From Protula sp. h YS-2021 (lineage: Eukaryota; Annelida; Polychaeta; Sabellida; Serpulidae): a stretch of DNA of 64,000 nucleotides. Position numbers and translations under genes: made by a program. The notes beneath the pieces were generated by a model that had not been told where the DNA came from, made no database searches, and saw only the letters and a program-made list of their open reading frames with translations. Shown in pieces: positions 30,165 through 42,300 of this stretch. The first letter of the stretch is position 1; the number at the start of each line of letters is the position of its first letter. Location: positions 13,547,556 through 13,611,555 of the forward strand of contig OX457027.1 in the NCBI GenBank assembly GCA_949752745.1, given 5' to 3'.

Positions 30165-30900
30165 CAGTCACTATTTGTCTGCGGGTCACAATTTCTCGAC
30201 TACACCGCCAGGATAAAAAACGTGAAGACCCACAGAATATCAGTCACTATTATCTGCTGGTCACAATTTCTCGACTACACCGCCAGGATATAAAACGTGA
30301 AGACCCACAGAATATCAGTCATTATTATCTGCGGGTCACAATTTCTCGACTACACCGCCAGGATAAAAAAAACGTGAAGACCCACAGAATATCAGTCATT
30401 ATTATCTGCGGGTCACAATTTCTCGACTACACCGCCAGGATAAAAAACGTGAAGACCCACAGAATATCAGTCACTACTATCTGCGGGTCACAATTTCTCG
30501 ACTACACCGCCAGGATAAAAAACGTGAAGACCCACAGAATATCAGTCATTATTATCTGCGGGTCACAGTTTCTCGACTACACCGCCAGGATAAAAAAAAC
30601 GTGAAGAGCCACAGAATATCAGTCATTATTATCTGCTGGTCACAATTTCTTGACTACACCGCCAGGATAAAAAAACGTGAAGACCCACAGAATATCAGTC
30701 ATTATTATCTGCGGGTCACAATTTCTCGACTACACCGCCAGGATAAAAAAACGTGAAGACCCACAGAATATCAGTCATTATTATCTGCGGGTCACAATTT
30801 CGCGACTACACCGCCAGGATAAGAAACGTGAAGACCCACAGAATATCAGTCACTATTATCTGCGGGTCACAATTTCGCGACTACACCGTCACGATGAAAA
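30165..30900. repeat. Minisatellite, about 75-bp unit, about 10 copies
   Basis: Units contain tatcagtcattattatctg, cgggtcacaatttctcgac and taccgccaggataaaa, with a variable A-run as the main length difference. ORFs repeating an Ile-Ser-Val-Ile motif are artefacts of the unit. Confidence 0.97.
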
Positions 30901-31339
30901 AAAAAACGCAAAGACCAATAGAAATTCAGTATAAATTTGGGTCTACAAATATAAACCCATCGGCGACAGATTTTCTCTACCGCTAATCTACATGACATGA
31001 CGATCAGCTACAGACTGACAGGGACTACCTATACAGACACACGCACCGACTAACTAACTAACAATAGGACGGCTAGCCCACTGTGTAAATGCACAGAGAA
31101 GATCTATACAACACTCGGAACGAGCAGTGTGCTTGATACCTCTATTAACGATGTGCAATAAAAGCATATACATTTCAGTCAAAATCTCTATCTACAGTGT
31201 GTACATTAAACAATGCCCTTTTTTAAAAGAAATCGTTCGTGTCGTTTGTGTGGTGGAAACTGGAAACTGTTCAGCAGCAATAATGGAACATCTCAACATT
31301 ACCCCAAACGACAAACACATCTGAAATGTCACTGTAAGG

Positions 31340-31885
31340 CAATTATAACATGACGTCAAGTAGGTCACCATACCCCTTTCTAAGTCACCATGCACCTTTA
31401 TAACACGTTAACGCCAAGGAAGTCCTCGTGCCCCTTGTAACATGTTAATGTCAGGTAAGTCAATATACCCACTTATAACACGTCAACCCCAAGTAAGTCA
31501 CCAAACCCTTTTATAACACGTCAACCCCAAGCTAGTCACCAAACCCCTTTATCACACGTCAACGTCAAATAAGTCACCAAACCCCTTTAGAAGTCACCAT
31601 GCACCCTTACAACACGTTAACGTTAGGCAAATCACCATGCCCCCTTACAATACGTTAACGTTAGGCAAGTCACCATACCCCCTTACAACACGTTAACGTT
31701 AGGCAAGTCACCATACCCCCTTACAACACGTTAACGTTAGGCAAGTCACCATACCCCCTTACAACACGTTAACGTTAGGCAAGTCACCATTACCCCTTAT
31801 AACACGTTAACGTTAGGCAAGTCACCACACCCCCTTATAACACGTTAACGTTAGGCAAGTCACCATACCCCCTTATAACACGTTA
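31340..31885. repeat. Minisatellite, about 42-bp unit, about 13 copies
   Basis: Units of taacgttaggcaagtcacc plus cccccttacaacacgt. The 3' (right) units are nearly identical, the left ones diverged. Each unit holds a short palindrome, acgttaacgt. Confidence 0.95.
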
Positions 31886-32172
31886 ATTTCAAACACATGA
31901 ACACCACTGCACTCCAAAAACAGCCCACCTTTTTCCCTTCTTTTCTTTTCGTTTTCTTTTTTTTTTTTAAGATTACGAGACTTTGAGATTGTTTTGCTGA
32001 TAGAAGATCATACTTTCCGAGTTTTCAACTCAAACCTGGATCAATTTAGAAAAACAATACATTTAAATCTTCTCCAATTTAAAGAAAATCGACCATTGAA
32101 CAAGTTTCTGATTAGTGCACGGATGAGTTATTACCAAAGCACATCATTTTATGCGGTCTCTATGTACAGTGA

Positions 32173-32290
32173 AAATGATGCATTGTGGGAACACTTGGTG
32201 CATTGTGGGAGCACCTGGTGCATTGTGGGAACACCTGGTGCATTGTGGGAACACCTGGTGCATTGTGGGAACACCTGGTGCATTGTGGGG
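32173..32290. repeat. Minisatellite, 20-bp unit x 6
   Basis: Perfect or near-perfect copies of cattgtgggaacacctggtg. The ORFs over it on both strands are artefacts. Confidence 0.97.
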
Positions 32291-32631
32291 GCACTGACAT
32301 CGAGTGGAACAAAGAATGTGGAGTGACACTGAGTTGACAACTCCTGCAACACACCACACATGCACTCATATTCTCTCCAACACATGTCAGCATCGGAGAG
32401 ATGTTGACAAGGCCAACTGGTATTTATACACATCTTCTAACACATCCTTTTTTTCCACATCCTATGCACACCAGCACAAAACAATAACATAAGCTGAACT
32501 ACCCTTGTTTATGAACAGTACATACAAAAATAATCTACATAACACATAAATATGAATAAGACAGCTATAAATAACTAATAAAAACATACATACACCTAAT
32601 CTTGATAACATCAAATGCAAGTCATGGGGAG

Positions 32632-32708
32632 CCCGCTACAGCATGGAAGAAAACGACGCCACAGCATGGAAGAAAACAACGCCACAGCATGGAAGAAAAC
32701 AACGCCAC
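32632..32708. repeat. Tandem repeat, about 24 bp x 3
   Basis: Three copies of cagcatggaagaaaac plus aacgcca. Confidence 0.9.
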
Positions 32709-33162
32709 TCATTCCTAACTCACTGGAACTAGTGACAAGCTGCAGTTTTTTTTTCTTTTGGAGGTACACGCTTTGGTTCACTTGTGTACACATTTTGCAA
32801 AGACAACTACCTGTGGGGAATAAATGATATTTTTCTAGGCTCTGTTAACACAGGGAACAGTGCGGGGAATACTAAAAATACGTTAAGAGGGTACAGAGCT
32901 CTCTTCATCAGCACAGGATACACCAGTATTTCAAGAAAACGAGCGCGCGGGGAGAGGTGGAAGGGTGGTGGGGGGGGGGGAGGGGCAGACCCCAGCTTTT
33001 AGGCTTGACGCCTAGTACAGTCAAATGCACCTGCCTGAAGCACTAAGGACCACTTTCTTAGAGCCCCGGGGGGCGGGGAGGTGATATATTTCACCAACCC
33101 CCCTTTCTTAGCGCGGAGGGGAGGGGAGGGGGGGGGGAGGGAGTTGGCAAGAACCCGTGTCA

Positions 33163-33317
33163 TCACACCAGCTCGTAGTACTTATTGGTCTTGACATCGT
33201 AATAACAGTTGAGGACGGGATCGTACAACAAGTCCAGCTCTTCCTCCTCGTCCGTATGAGCACCACCGCGCTGCGGGTCGCCGTACCCGTTCTCCGGCCT
33301 CGCCCCGCACCTTACCT
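33163..33317 (-). CDS. CFAP20DC: CFAP20DC last coding exon
   Basis: Acceptor ttttttgtgacag. The exon encodes an acidic stretch ([14 protein letters not shown]) and the family-typical C-terminus KTNKYYELV, then TGA, immediately followed by another TGA. Downstream on the minus strand the sequence is C-rich (33061-33150). Confidence 0.9.
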
Positions 33318-36300
33318 CTGTCACAAAAAACGTGAGAAATATCGATCAATAGCTAATGAGAGCACATTTCAAAGCGGACATTTGCACTTGGCTAGGTTGG
33401 TATGATGCTCGCTCGACAAGCGATAGGTACGGAGTTCAAAAACAGGTTGTGGGCTTATGCTTCATAAGTGGTCGAAATTACACATTTTTCATAACATTTA
33501 AAAAATCTGGCAATTTTTACTTTCTTTTTTTTTATAGAAAAATCAAAAATAACCACGCGTTGCACACCTCCAATATATGTTCTCTCTCTGTGCAAGAAAG
33601 AAATGAAATCACTGTATAAGTTACTGAAATATGGTGCGTACAAACTTAATACTATAAATAGTGGTTATCACACATTTTCATAGCATTTAAAAAATCTGGC
33701 AATTTTTCAATTTTCGACAAAAATAAAAAACAATCAGGCACTGCACATCTCCAACACGCCCTCTCTGTGTGTAAGAGAAAAATAAAATCTCTTTAACAGT
33801 GACTGAGATCTAGCGCGTACAAATTTGCCACTCTATATCGGGGCAATTGCACATTTTCACAACATCTCAAAAATCTGGCAATTTTTAAATTTTTGAGAAA
33901 AATAAAAAATAACCAAGCTCTGCACACCTCCAATATATGTACTCTCTCTGTGCAAGAAAGAAATGAAATCATTGTATTAGTTACTGAGGTATGGCACGTA
34001 CAACCTTACCACTATAGAGTGGGCCGGACAGACGGACGGACACGGCCCATTTCATAAGTCCCCCGCTCCGCGCCACGGGCGGTGGCGCGGGACTAATAAC
34101 TAAATTAATAAATAAATAAATACTTAAAGCGAAGCTACACAAACGACTTTACCTCCACCATAACCATTGCTATATCCCTGACTATTTGCCACTGTTCCCG
34201 AGTTTGGTAATACTGGACTCAACACTTTGGCCCAAGCCCTGAAAAAGAAATAACATACTTTGAAAATTTCGGTGGGTTTTATAAAAAAAAACATTTATTT
34301 ACAACCGATGTTTGAGGTAAAACTATGCAAACAACGGCATCAAAATCAGGAGAAATATATTAATCTTCATTGGGAGATAATATTACATCGATACCTGGAA
34401 GGAGGTGCGTGGCTACAGCCAGAGAACAGTAACGTCTCCAATGCCTGCTACTCTCACTCCCGCCATATTTCTCATATTGACCAGTGATGCGCGTTTTTCT
34501 TGTCCTTTCTGTCTTCTTTTTTTTTCTTCTTTTTTTTTTAACTCAAGGAGCCACCCAAAAATATGCGACGTTCTGATCCTGTCTCCCCTTGTGTACGCAA
34601 AATTTGTGACGTCACCCATTGACTATAACATTACCCTGCGCACAGACTCCTCCCCCCCCCCCACCCGCCCCTCCCACCCCTCCTCCCTTCCCTCGCGTAC
34701 TTAATGGATGGCCCTCAATGTTGTCCTATCAAAGACAGCTTTTGTTCCGAGCGTTTTGATGACAAGCGACGCTAGCGTTCAATCAACCACAGAATTTTAA
34801 GCCCCACGATTACCTTGGATTGGAAGCATTGAAAAATTCAGTTCCCATACTTTTGCCCAATTCCATTTCATCTTGATAACTGTGCGGCTGGCGATTTAAC
34901 TGCAACAAAAATGTGCTAATAATTTCAATTTTTCGTAAATTAGGCTTTCGAACTCTTGCTTTCAGACACACACAAAAGATCATTTCCTTTTTCGTTTCTA
35001 GAAAACTATTTCTCGGCCATTTGACACCCCGAGACGAATTTTGCCACAGTGATCAGATATGAGAAACTAAATTTATTCTTAACTTGGTCTATACCGTCAA
35101 TGCCAAATTGCAGTCAATCTCGAGTTTACAAAAGTTGCTTCATTTCGAAAGCGGTCATATTTTGACCTCACTTTCGACTTCGTCAGATAAGTTGTAACAA
35201 AAGAGGGTTAACACTGTGGAATGAGCAGTGACCTTAAGTTTCGAGGTCATACTTTCCGGTAGTATCAGGGAAACCTTGTGATCTGAGCCGTGATATTGAA
35301 GGTCAAGGTCACACTTTCAGGTAGATTAGGCTTAGTTATTTAAACCGTGACCTGGAGTCTCATCTAAACATTTCCAGGCAGAACAGGATAACTTTGTGAT
35401 TTGAGCCGTGACCTTGGGTGGTACGAAGAACAGAATAACTTTATTTGAGCCGTGACCTTGGGTCAAGGGAACAGGGTCAGGTAGAACAGGATAACTTTGT
35501 GTTTTGAGCCGTGACCTCGGGTCAAGGGAACACGGTCAGGTAGAACAGGTTAAGCTGTGACCTTGAGTGTCACAGGAACAGGGTCAGGTAGAACAGGATA
35601 ACTTTGTGATTTGAGCCGTGAGCTTGAGTGTCAAGGTGAGCCGTTTCAGACACTTACAGATCGCGTGAGCGTGCTGAGCGTGGTCATCTCCTCGCCGGAA
35701 TCGCTGTCCCTCCGGTACCGCATGTCCTCCACGAACTCCACCGTGTTTTTCTGAGTGTGGTCCGACTCGTTCTCAGACGCCGACGACGTGGATGCCTCCT
35801 CTCGCTGGAAGTTCCGTAAGATCCGCAGCTCTGCGGAATCCGACAGCTCCGCCATTTGGTAGTTCGACGGGTCATAAGGCTTCGAACCCTGACCAACAGA
35901 GCACGAGTACGATGTTTTTTTATTACAGTAAATTCCTGAACACCGTCCCGATCATCCCAAATATTATACGTTTTTTTCACTAAAAAGAGGCGTATTTCAT
36001 ATTGAAAGTTAGAAATTCGAAGAGAACAGTGTTGTTCAATAAGTAGAAAGAGGTTTTACTGCACTAAATACAAAACCGACTGATTGAGTGATTAATAGAA
36101 AAAAATCATAATCGATTATTTTATTGCTTATTCTTTCACAGTAAGCTAAGAATTCATTTAAATCGAATATGCAGAAAAATAATTGATTATGTCCAAAACG
36201 ATTATTTAATCGATTAATGGGAAATTGCTCCGACCACTAGTACAAACATTTATGTTTCTATAAAGATCGTTTTATAGTTTAATGGCGATAAAACAGGATT

Positions 36301-39300
36301 ACGACTAGATTTCTCGCAGGCGTGATCTTGTATTATCGCCACAGCTTATCCTAAAGCCACGCCCTGTGATATAAAATCAGATCTGAAAACAAAAAGCCCT
36401 GCCACTTTGAAATTTTTTCTTAACGTGCAGTCAGTCTCGTAGAAACGAGGCGAGCCAGAGATCATGACAAGCGAAGCCAGTCAATTCTTTCAAAAAGAGT
36501 TGCCATATTTTGCTCACATATTTCTGCCTTATTTTGTAGCACCCTGTTAATGCCCCAAATTTTATTCATCCAATCGCATACCTCCTTGACCGACCGAAAT
36601 CAAACGTGTCTTTATCTACCTCACGCAAGTGGTTTTCTTGCCCAAAATAGGCAAACTTTCTTTCTTTTTCTTTTTTTTGGACAGATGAAAATTACTTTGT
36701 AACAATAACTTTGTTGTGTTTTCTCAATGCGCTTTGTAAAATATTTCTGACGGATTATTAATTATAAAATTATATAAAACTTAAACTGTCGACCCTTGAA
36801 CTTGAACTGATTCCAGACAAAATTAATGAACTCACCCCAGATCTTCTCAGATCATCCACAGGCCCTGGTATTTCCCTCAAAGACTTTCTGCTTATACTGA
36901 GCGGTGCTTGAATACTTAAAGTATCTTCAGTACCTGCCTCCGCACCCCACTCCGGTGGATGTAAGCGGAAGTCTATCCCGGACGGAGTGGCGGCCTGCGG
37001 GGCACCATTAACGCGAACATTAGTCACGTCACTCTCCGCATACCTAATACTAGGCCCATTCTGCGTCCTATGGTCGTTATGACGGGGATCGGCCCTGCTT
37101 TTAGACGAGGCCGCGCCTGCGGGTATCTTATGCGGCCTATGGCGTGGACTACGCGGTTTCCTGGCGCGCGAGCGCGATATCTGTGGCTCCTCCTCGCTAC
37201 TCGCTGCGCTCACAGCGTCCCCCACCCGTCCGCGCCGCCGCGACAAGTCACTGTTTCTACTATCCTGTATGTGTGTGACCATAACATCGCCGAGGCTGTT
37301 TACATTAATACTGTCTTCTTCCTCTGATTTACTTTGACCTGCCTTATTGCGAGAAGTTCGTCGGCGGCCATGCTGCTCGGAATTATTGCTATAGTTCCTA
37401 TCCGAGGCACGATCTCGCGACCTTGTCCGATGTTTGTGAGATTGGATAGAGTTTTTCTGATGGTCTAACACATTTGGCTTGGATGAAAATGTGTACACAG
37501 TGTCCTTTCTTTTGTTAGACCTTGGCATTTCATCCCTGAAATTGCAAACAAAGAATTTCTCAGTGTACAAGGTTTTTTTTCTCTTTTCTTACTCGCGTAC
37601 TCTCCTCGCACCCGCGGTCGCCAGTCAATGTAGGAAGTAAGGGGAGGGGGAGGGCGTGGGGGTAGGGAGTGCGTGGGGAGAGTTAAGGCGTCGGGGGAGG
37701 AGGGACGCAGACACTCACTTGTTCTCGCCGTGAGGGCGGGGGAGTGAGGGCGTGTGGGAGGGGGAGGGGGAGGAGGGAGACACTCATTCGTCGGGCATCT
37801 TCATTCTCGCGGTGAGGAGGTGGGCGTGGGGGAGGAGGGTGACACTCACTCATCGCTCTCCTCGTATTCGTGGCCGCCGGTCGTTGTATCGCTGGCGTCA
37901 CTGCGGGACTGGTGACGCATCGCCTCCAGCACGAACGCAATCTCGTCCCTCTCCTCCCGTCCACACGAGTTCTCATCTATGTCAACACAACAGTACAAGA
38001 TACACATGCAGCCATGAAAAACACCACGGTGTTACCTGTCACGTACACATGAACATGGTAGCAGGCTCGAGGGATGGGGATAAAAAGTCTACAAAAAAAG
38101 TCGTAAGCATGTTACAGGTGACTAATGCTCGGGTTTATTTCAAAACTTCAATGCACAAATGCATCTTCAAAAATTTGTCAGTTCCAGGAAAACTAAAATA
38201 TGACAATGAAATCAACTTACTTGAACAAAATATTTAAAAATAAATTAGTGAGTAGGAATTATGACTGACACTCTGTTGTTTTAAATTTAATACATATTTT
38301 TTTATGCAATGAGTTTGACTCAACAGTTATTATCCACACACCTGAGGTTGTGGAATCGTATTTTTTATTGACGCTCCTGTTATAGCTTTCCTGCATAGCG
38401 CGCATAATATCGCCCACTTCGTCGTCATTGGCAACCACGCTAGGTGGCGCCATGGCATTGACTTCCTGCTCATTCCCAGCGTTCTCTAACAAACCCATTG
38501 TTTTGACATTTAAAACGCCCTAAACTTAAATAAAAGCTAAAAAAAAAAAGTGTTAAAAATAAACTGCCTAGATTTTTTGCGTATAATATTAGAGTTAATC
38601 TGTTAAATCAGCCACGGCTATTTTTAGCGAATCTGATAAATCTGTATAGGTTATGGACTGATGTTGTTTGCAGTTTATAAAATCCATTACAATGTTATCC
38701 GAGATATTAATTATTTTCTGAAAATTCTACCTTAAAATTAGGGTTTGCAATTGAGCCCCGACCGAACAGGCCACGAGCATTCGAACCGAAACTCGGGTAT
38801 TTCCGTTATTTTGTGTCCAATATGAGTCGGCTTATGTCGAGAAAAATAAGACTGGTTGGGCTTTCTTAAAAGACTCTAAATGAAAAGAAGAAATTCCTGT
38901 TCTGCCCAAAACTAAAATGAATATCACATCGGAGAACCCAATTGGGGACAGCCAAGCGTGGGGGGGGGGGGGGGACGGGTAGTGCATAGTGGGCAGGAAA
39001 TAACGCCACACCAAGGGTAGAGGGTCCGAAAGGGCTTTTCATCTGGCAAATGTTACGCCCCCGCGAACCCCAACCGAACAAAACAAGGCGAGCACCGCAC
39101 CCAATAATATCAAAGACCTGTTCGAAAAGGATTCGAAAATTGCGAACCCTACTTAAAATGTTTAATTTTCCCATAAGGTCGCCTTATTTGACACAGACAC
39201 TGAGAATATCTGTGACTTTATTAAATCACTGATTTGACAGATTCCCTCTAACAGATAAATGTGTTCACGAAATACGCAAATGTGTTCATGAAATGTGCAA

Positions 39301-42300
39301 ATGTGTTTTACTCGCTAGCACAACTATCAAATAATTTTGGGGCGCGTTCGTCACACAGAAACATTTGAATTTAACGGGCGACTTGTTCTCTTTCCAACAT
39401 TCATATGAGGCAAAACTCAAGAATGCACAGATATGATAGAGTATAAATGTCTGGGTGGCTCAAACAATTCCTTCATGAACATTTATCATGTTTCTAAACA
39501 TAAAACCCACAAAACAAGTCATTCTTTGGGATTACTGACTCCGCGAGTAGGGAGAGGGCCTTACCTATGTACTGCACGTGCCCCGCGTGGGGAGTACGCT
39601 CCTTGCCCGCGCTCCTGACGCGGTGCGTGCGCCGGGGCTTGCCCAGCGACGGTGGCACGGGCCCGGCGGGCGGGTGAGGCCTCACGTACGGGATCCGCCC
39701 GCCCCCGCCGTCTGCGCCGTCCGTCCAAGTGTGGCTCGATCGCAGCGATTCTGTGCAATAATGACGTCATAAAACACATAAATATAGTGTCGTAACATGG
39801 GTAACGGTGTTTAGGGGACCCACGCAGTGTGTGGCCACACTCCCCCCTTCAGCCCTGTTCCTAAAGCTCACCCTAATCCCTGACAATTCAACCTGAAACT
39901 TATGTAGTTGCTAATGTGGCCACAACAATATGTGGGTCCCTTAAGACACCAATACTGTACAATGCCATACTAAAAAAAGAAAAAAAAAAGAGGCAGATCT
40001 TAAATTTTATTAAAAACAAAAAAGAAAAGAAAACATCTAAAATTTTACTAATGAACATATTTTGGCTATTTTTAGCCATATTTTGGATATTGTTTTTTTT
40101 TTTTTTTTTTGCTATTTTTAGCTATATTTTGGTTATTTTAGCTATATTATGGCTATTTTGTGCGTATCGTCATTCAGCTCCTAATCGCATGAAGTTTATC
40201 GAGGGCATGAACTCTACTGTAGAAAAGCATTTTAGTCTAGGAAAAAAGGGTTAAAACATCCACAGGAATTAACGGAAACTAAGAAAAAATGAAATATTAG
40301 GAACTGAAACTAGCAGAATCTGTGTGCGAGCATAGCATCTAAAACCTGAAACAACTGCGAGTCGTAGAGAAACAAACTGAAAACATTGCATGCGCTCTGG
40401 CTGTTCGGCGTTCGTATTTGCGGGTGTTTTACTTAATCTGGGCCCTCTCGGAGTAGCACGCGTTTTTTTTTTTTCTTCATTCAGGGACCGCTGAGACCAA
40501 TGCAAGGATACGCATTTCCTTTCATAGGAAACTTATGACAAGAAAACAGAAGTGGAACGTTCCGCTGTCTCGTAAATACGTATTTATTCCCTTACTCTGC
40601 CCTATTTTTTTCTCCAAATATATATATTTCATTTTAAACGAGCCAAAACTTATTCAGGGACCCTCAAGGCCAGTCCAAGCATCCGCATTTCCCAGGGAAC
40701 GTATGACAAGAAAACAAAACTGCCCGTAATTTTTTCCCCCGATATTTTACTGTGGCACACCTTTATCAACCGTGACCTCTGGATCGCCTTTGCTCGTGCC
40801 TGGATCCGAGTCCGTACGATCCCGACCGAGTTCCACCGAGCCTTCCTTCAGTTCTGCCGGCCTTTGCGACTTACCGCGAGCCGAGTGAAATTTTCTAGCA
40901 GTTGCATAATCTGAACATACATGACGCATTTTGAAAACAATGAAAGGGGAAGAAAAAAAGAGTCAAAGCAACCTCCCTCCCCTTTTGTAGAGCAAGAATA
41001 GCAGGGAATTTTGTTTTTAAAACAAAATAGCATTTTTGTTATACTTCTTAAGTGGTTCTAGTGAAGGCACAGTCATTACAAAACAAAACAAAAGAAAAGA
41101 AATAGAAAAGAAAGAAAAGCACGTGTCAAAAATAAGATCTATAAAACTGCTTCGATTACCTGTATCAGATTTAGAGCGCGAGTGATGCGGCTTGCGGTGG
41201 CTTGTGACCTGATCCTTCGCGACGGGTGCCCGTGTATGGCCTGACCCCTCTCTGCTCGACGAGCCCCTTTGCGTCGACCCGTCCCTGCTTGGGCCCCGTC
41301 TGTGTGCTGAGCCCTCCCTGCTGGAGCCGCCTCGCTGGGCAGACCCCTCTCTACTGGAGCCCGCCTTAAGAGCGTGGTCGCTCTCACCAGAACGCACTCT
41401 CCGCGTGTTCACAGAACGCTCTCCCTCCCCGGAAGTCACTCTGCGAGAGCTTTCTTTCGCTGCAGTTCGCTTAAGATCATCTTGAATAACAGATAATTTC
41501 TTGCCGGAATTTTCTCTACTTTGAGGCCCCTTTTGTGCGGAGCCCTCCCTACTGGAAGGCCCCTTTTGTGCGGAGCCCTCCCTACTGGAAGGCCCCTTTT
41601 GTGCGGAGCCCTCCCTACTCGAAGGCCCCTTTTGTGCGGAGTCCTCCCTACTCGAAGGCCGCTTTTGTGCGGAGCCCTCCATACTCGAAGGCCCCCTGTG
41701 TTCAGTTCCCTCCTTGCCGGGAAGGCCCTTTTGCGTCGCACCTTCCCTTGCTGACAGCGCTCGGTGTGTCAGATTCTCCGCAGACCCCTGCCGGTTCAGG
41801 TGACCCTTCGGTCCAGTCGCTTCCCTCCGTGCGCTCTTTTGGTGGTTTACGTGCGCAGTATTTTCACGGTTAGATGGTACTTGTTGGTTCGACACCTTAG
41901 AACCGAAGGCCACGTGACTGCTTTGTTTCCGACGACCATCGCCGCTGGCTTCCACATCTGCTGTAAGTAAGACAGTTATCTTTGAGCATAAATGATAAGT
42001 CAGCTTGGCGTAATACTTAACACAATTCTCATTGTGTAAATTAAATTTTATTTTAAATCCGAAACTAGTTTATAGTATATAGTTATGAATAGACTGGATT
42101 TAAGTAGACGTCTTTATAGGGACATCGGTTAGAGCGAGATAGCGCTGGTGACGACATAGCTTTTTGATCCCAGCTGAGTTTTCTGCTGTTTAAGACTGTC
42201 GGTTATAGCGACGCATCGGCTATAAAAACATCGGCTATAACGACATCGGCTATAACGACGTAGCGCTGGTAACGACAACACCTTGAGATCCCAGCTAAGC

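Noticed and set aside
30374..30986. ORFs with ISVIIICGSQFLDYTARIK repeats
   Set aside because: Translation of the 75-bp minisatellite; the variable A-run shifts the frame between units.
31340..31885. CRISPR-like regular repeats
   Set aside because: Units are directly adjacent with no unique spacers, and the genome is animal.
34405..34704. 99-aa Ser/Pro-rich plus-strand ORF
   Set aside because: Lies in intron 16 of CFAP20DC in poly-pyrimidine sequence; composition explains it.
35684..35980. 98-aa Arg-rich minus-strand ORF
   Set aside because: Shadow frame of CFAP20DC exon 15, whose correct frame joins its neighbours in phase.
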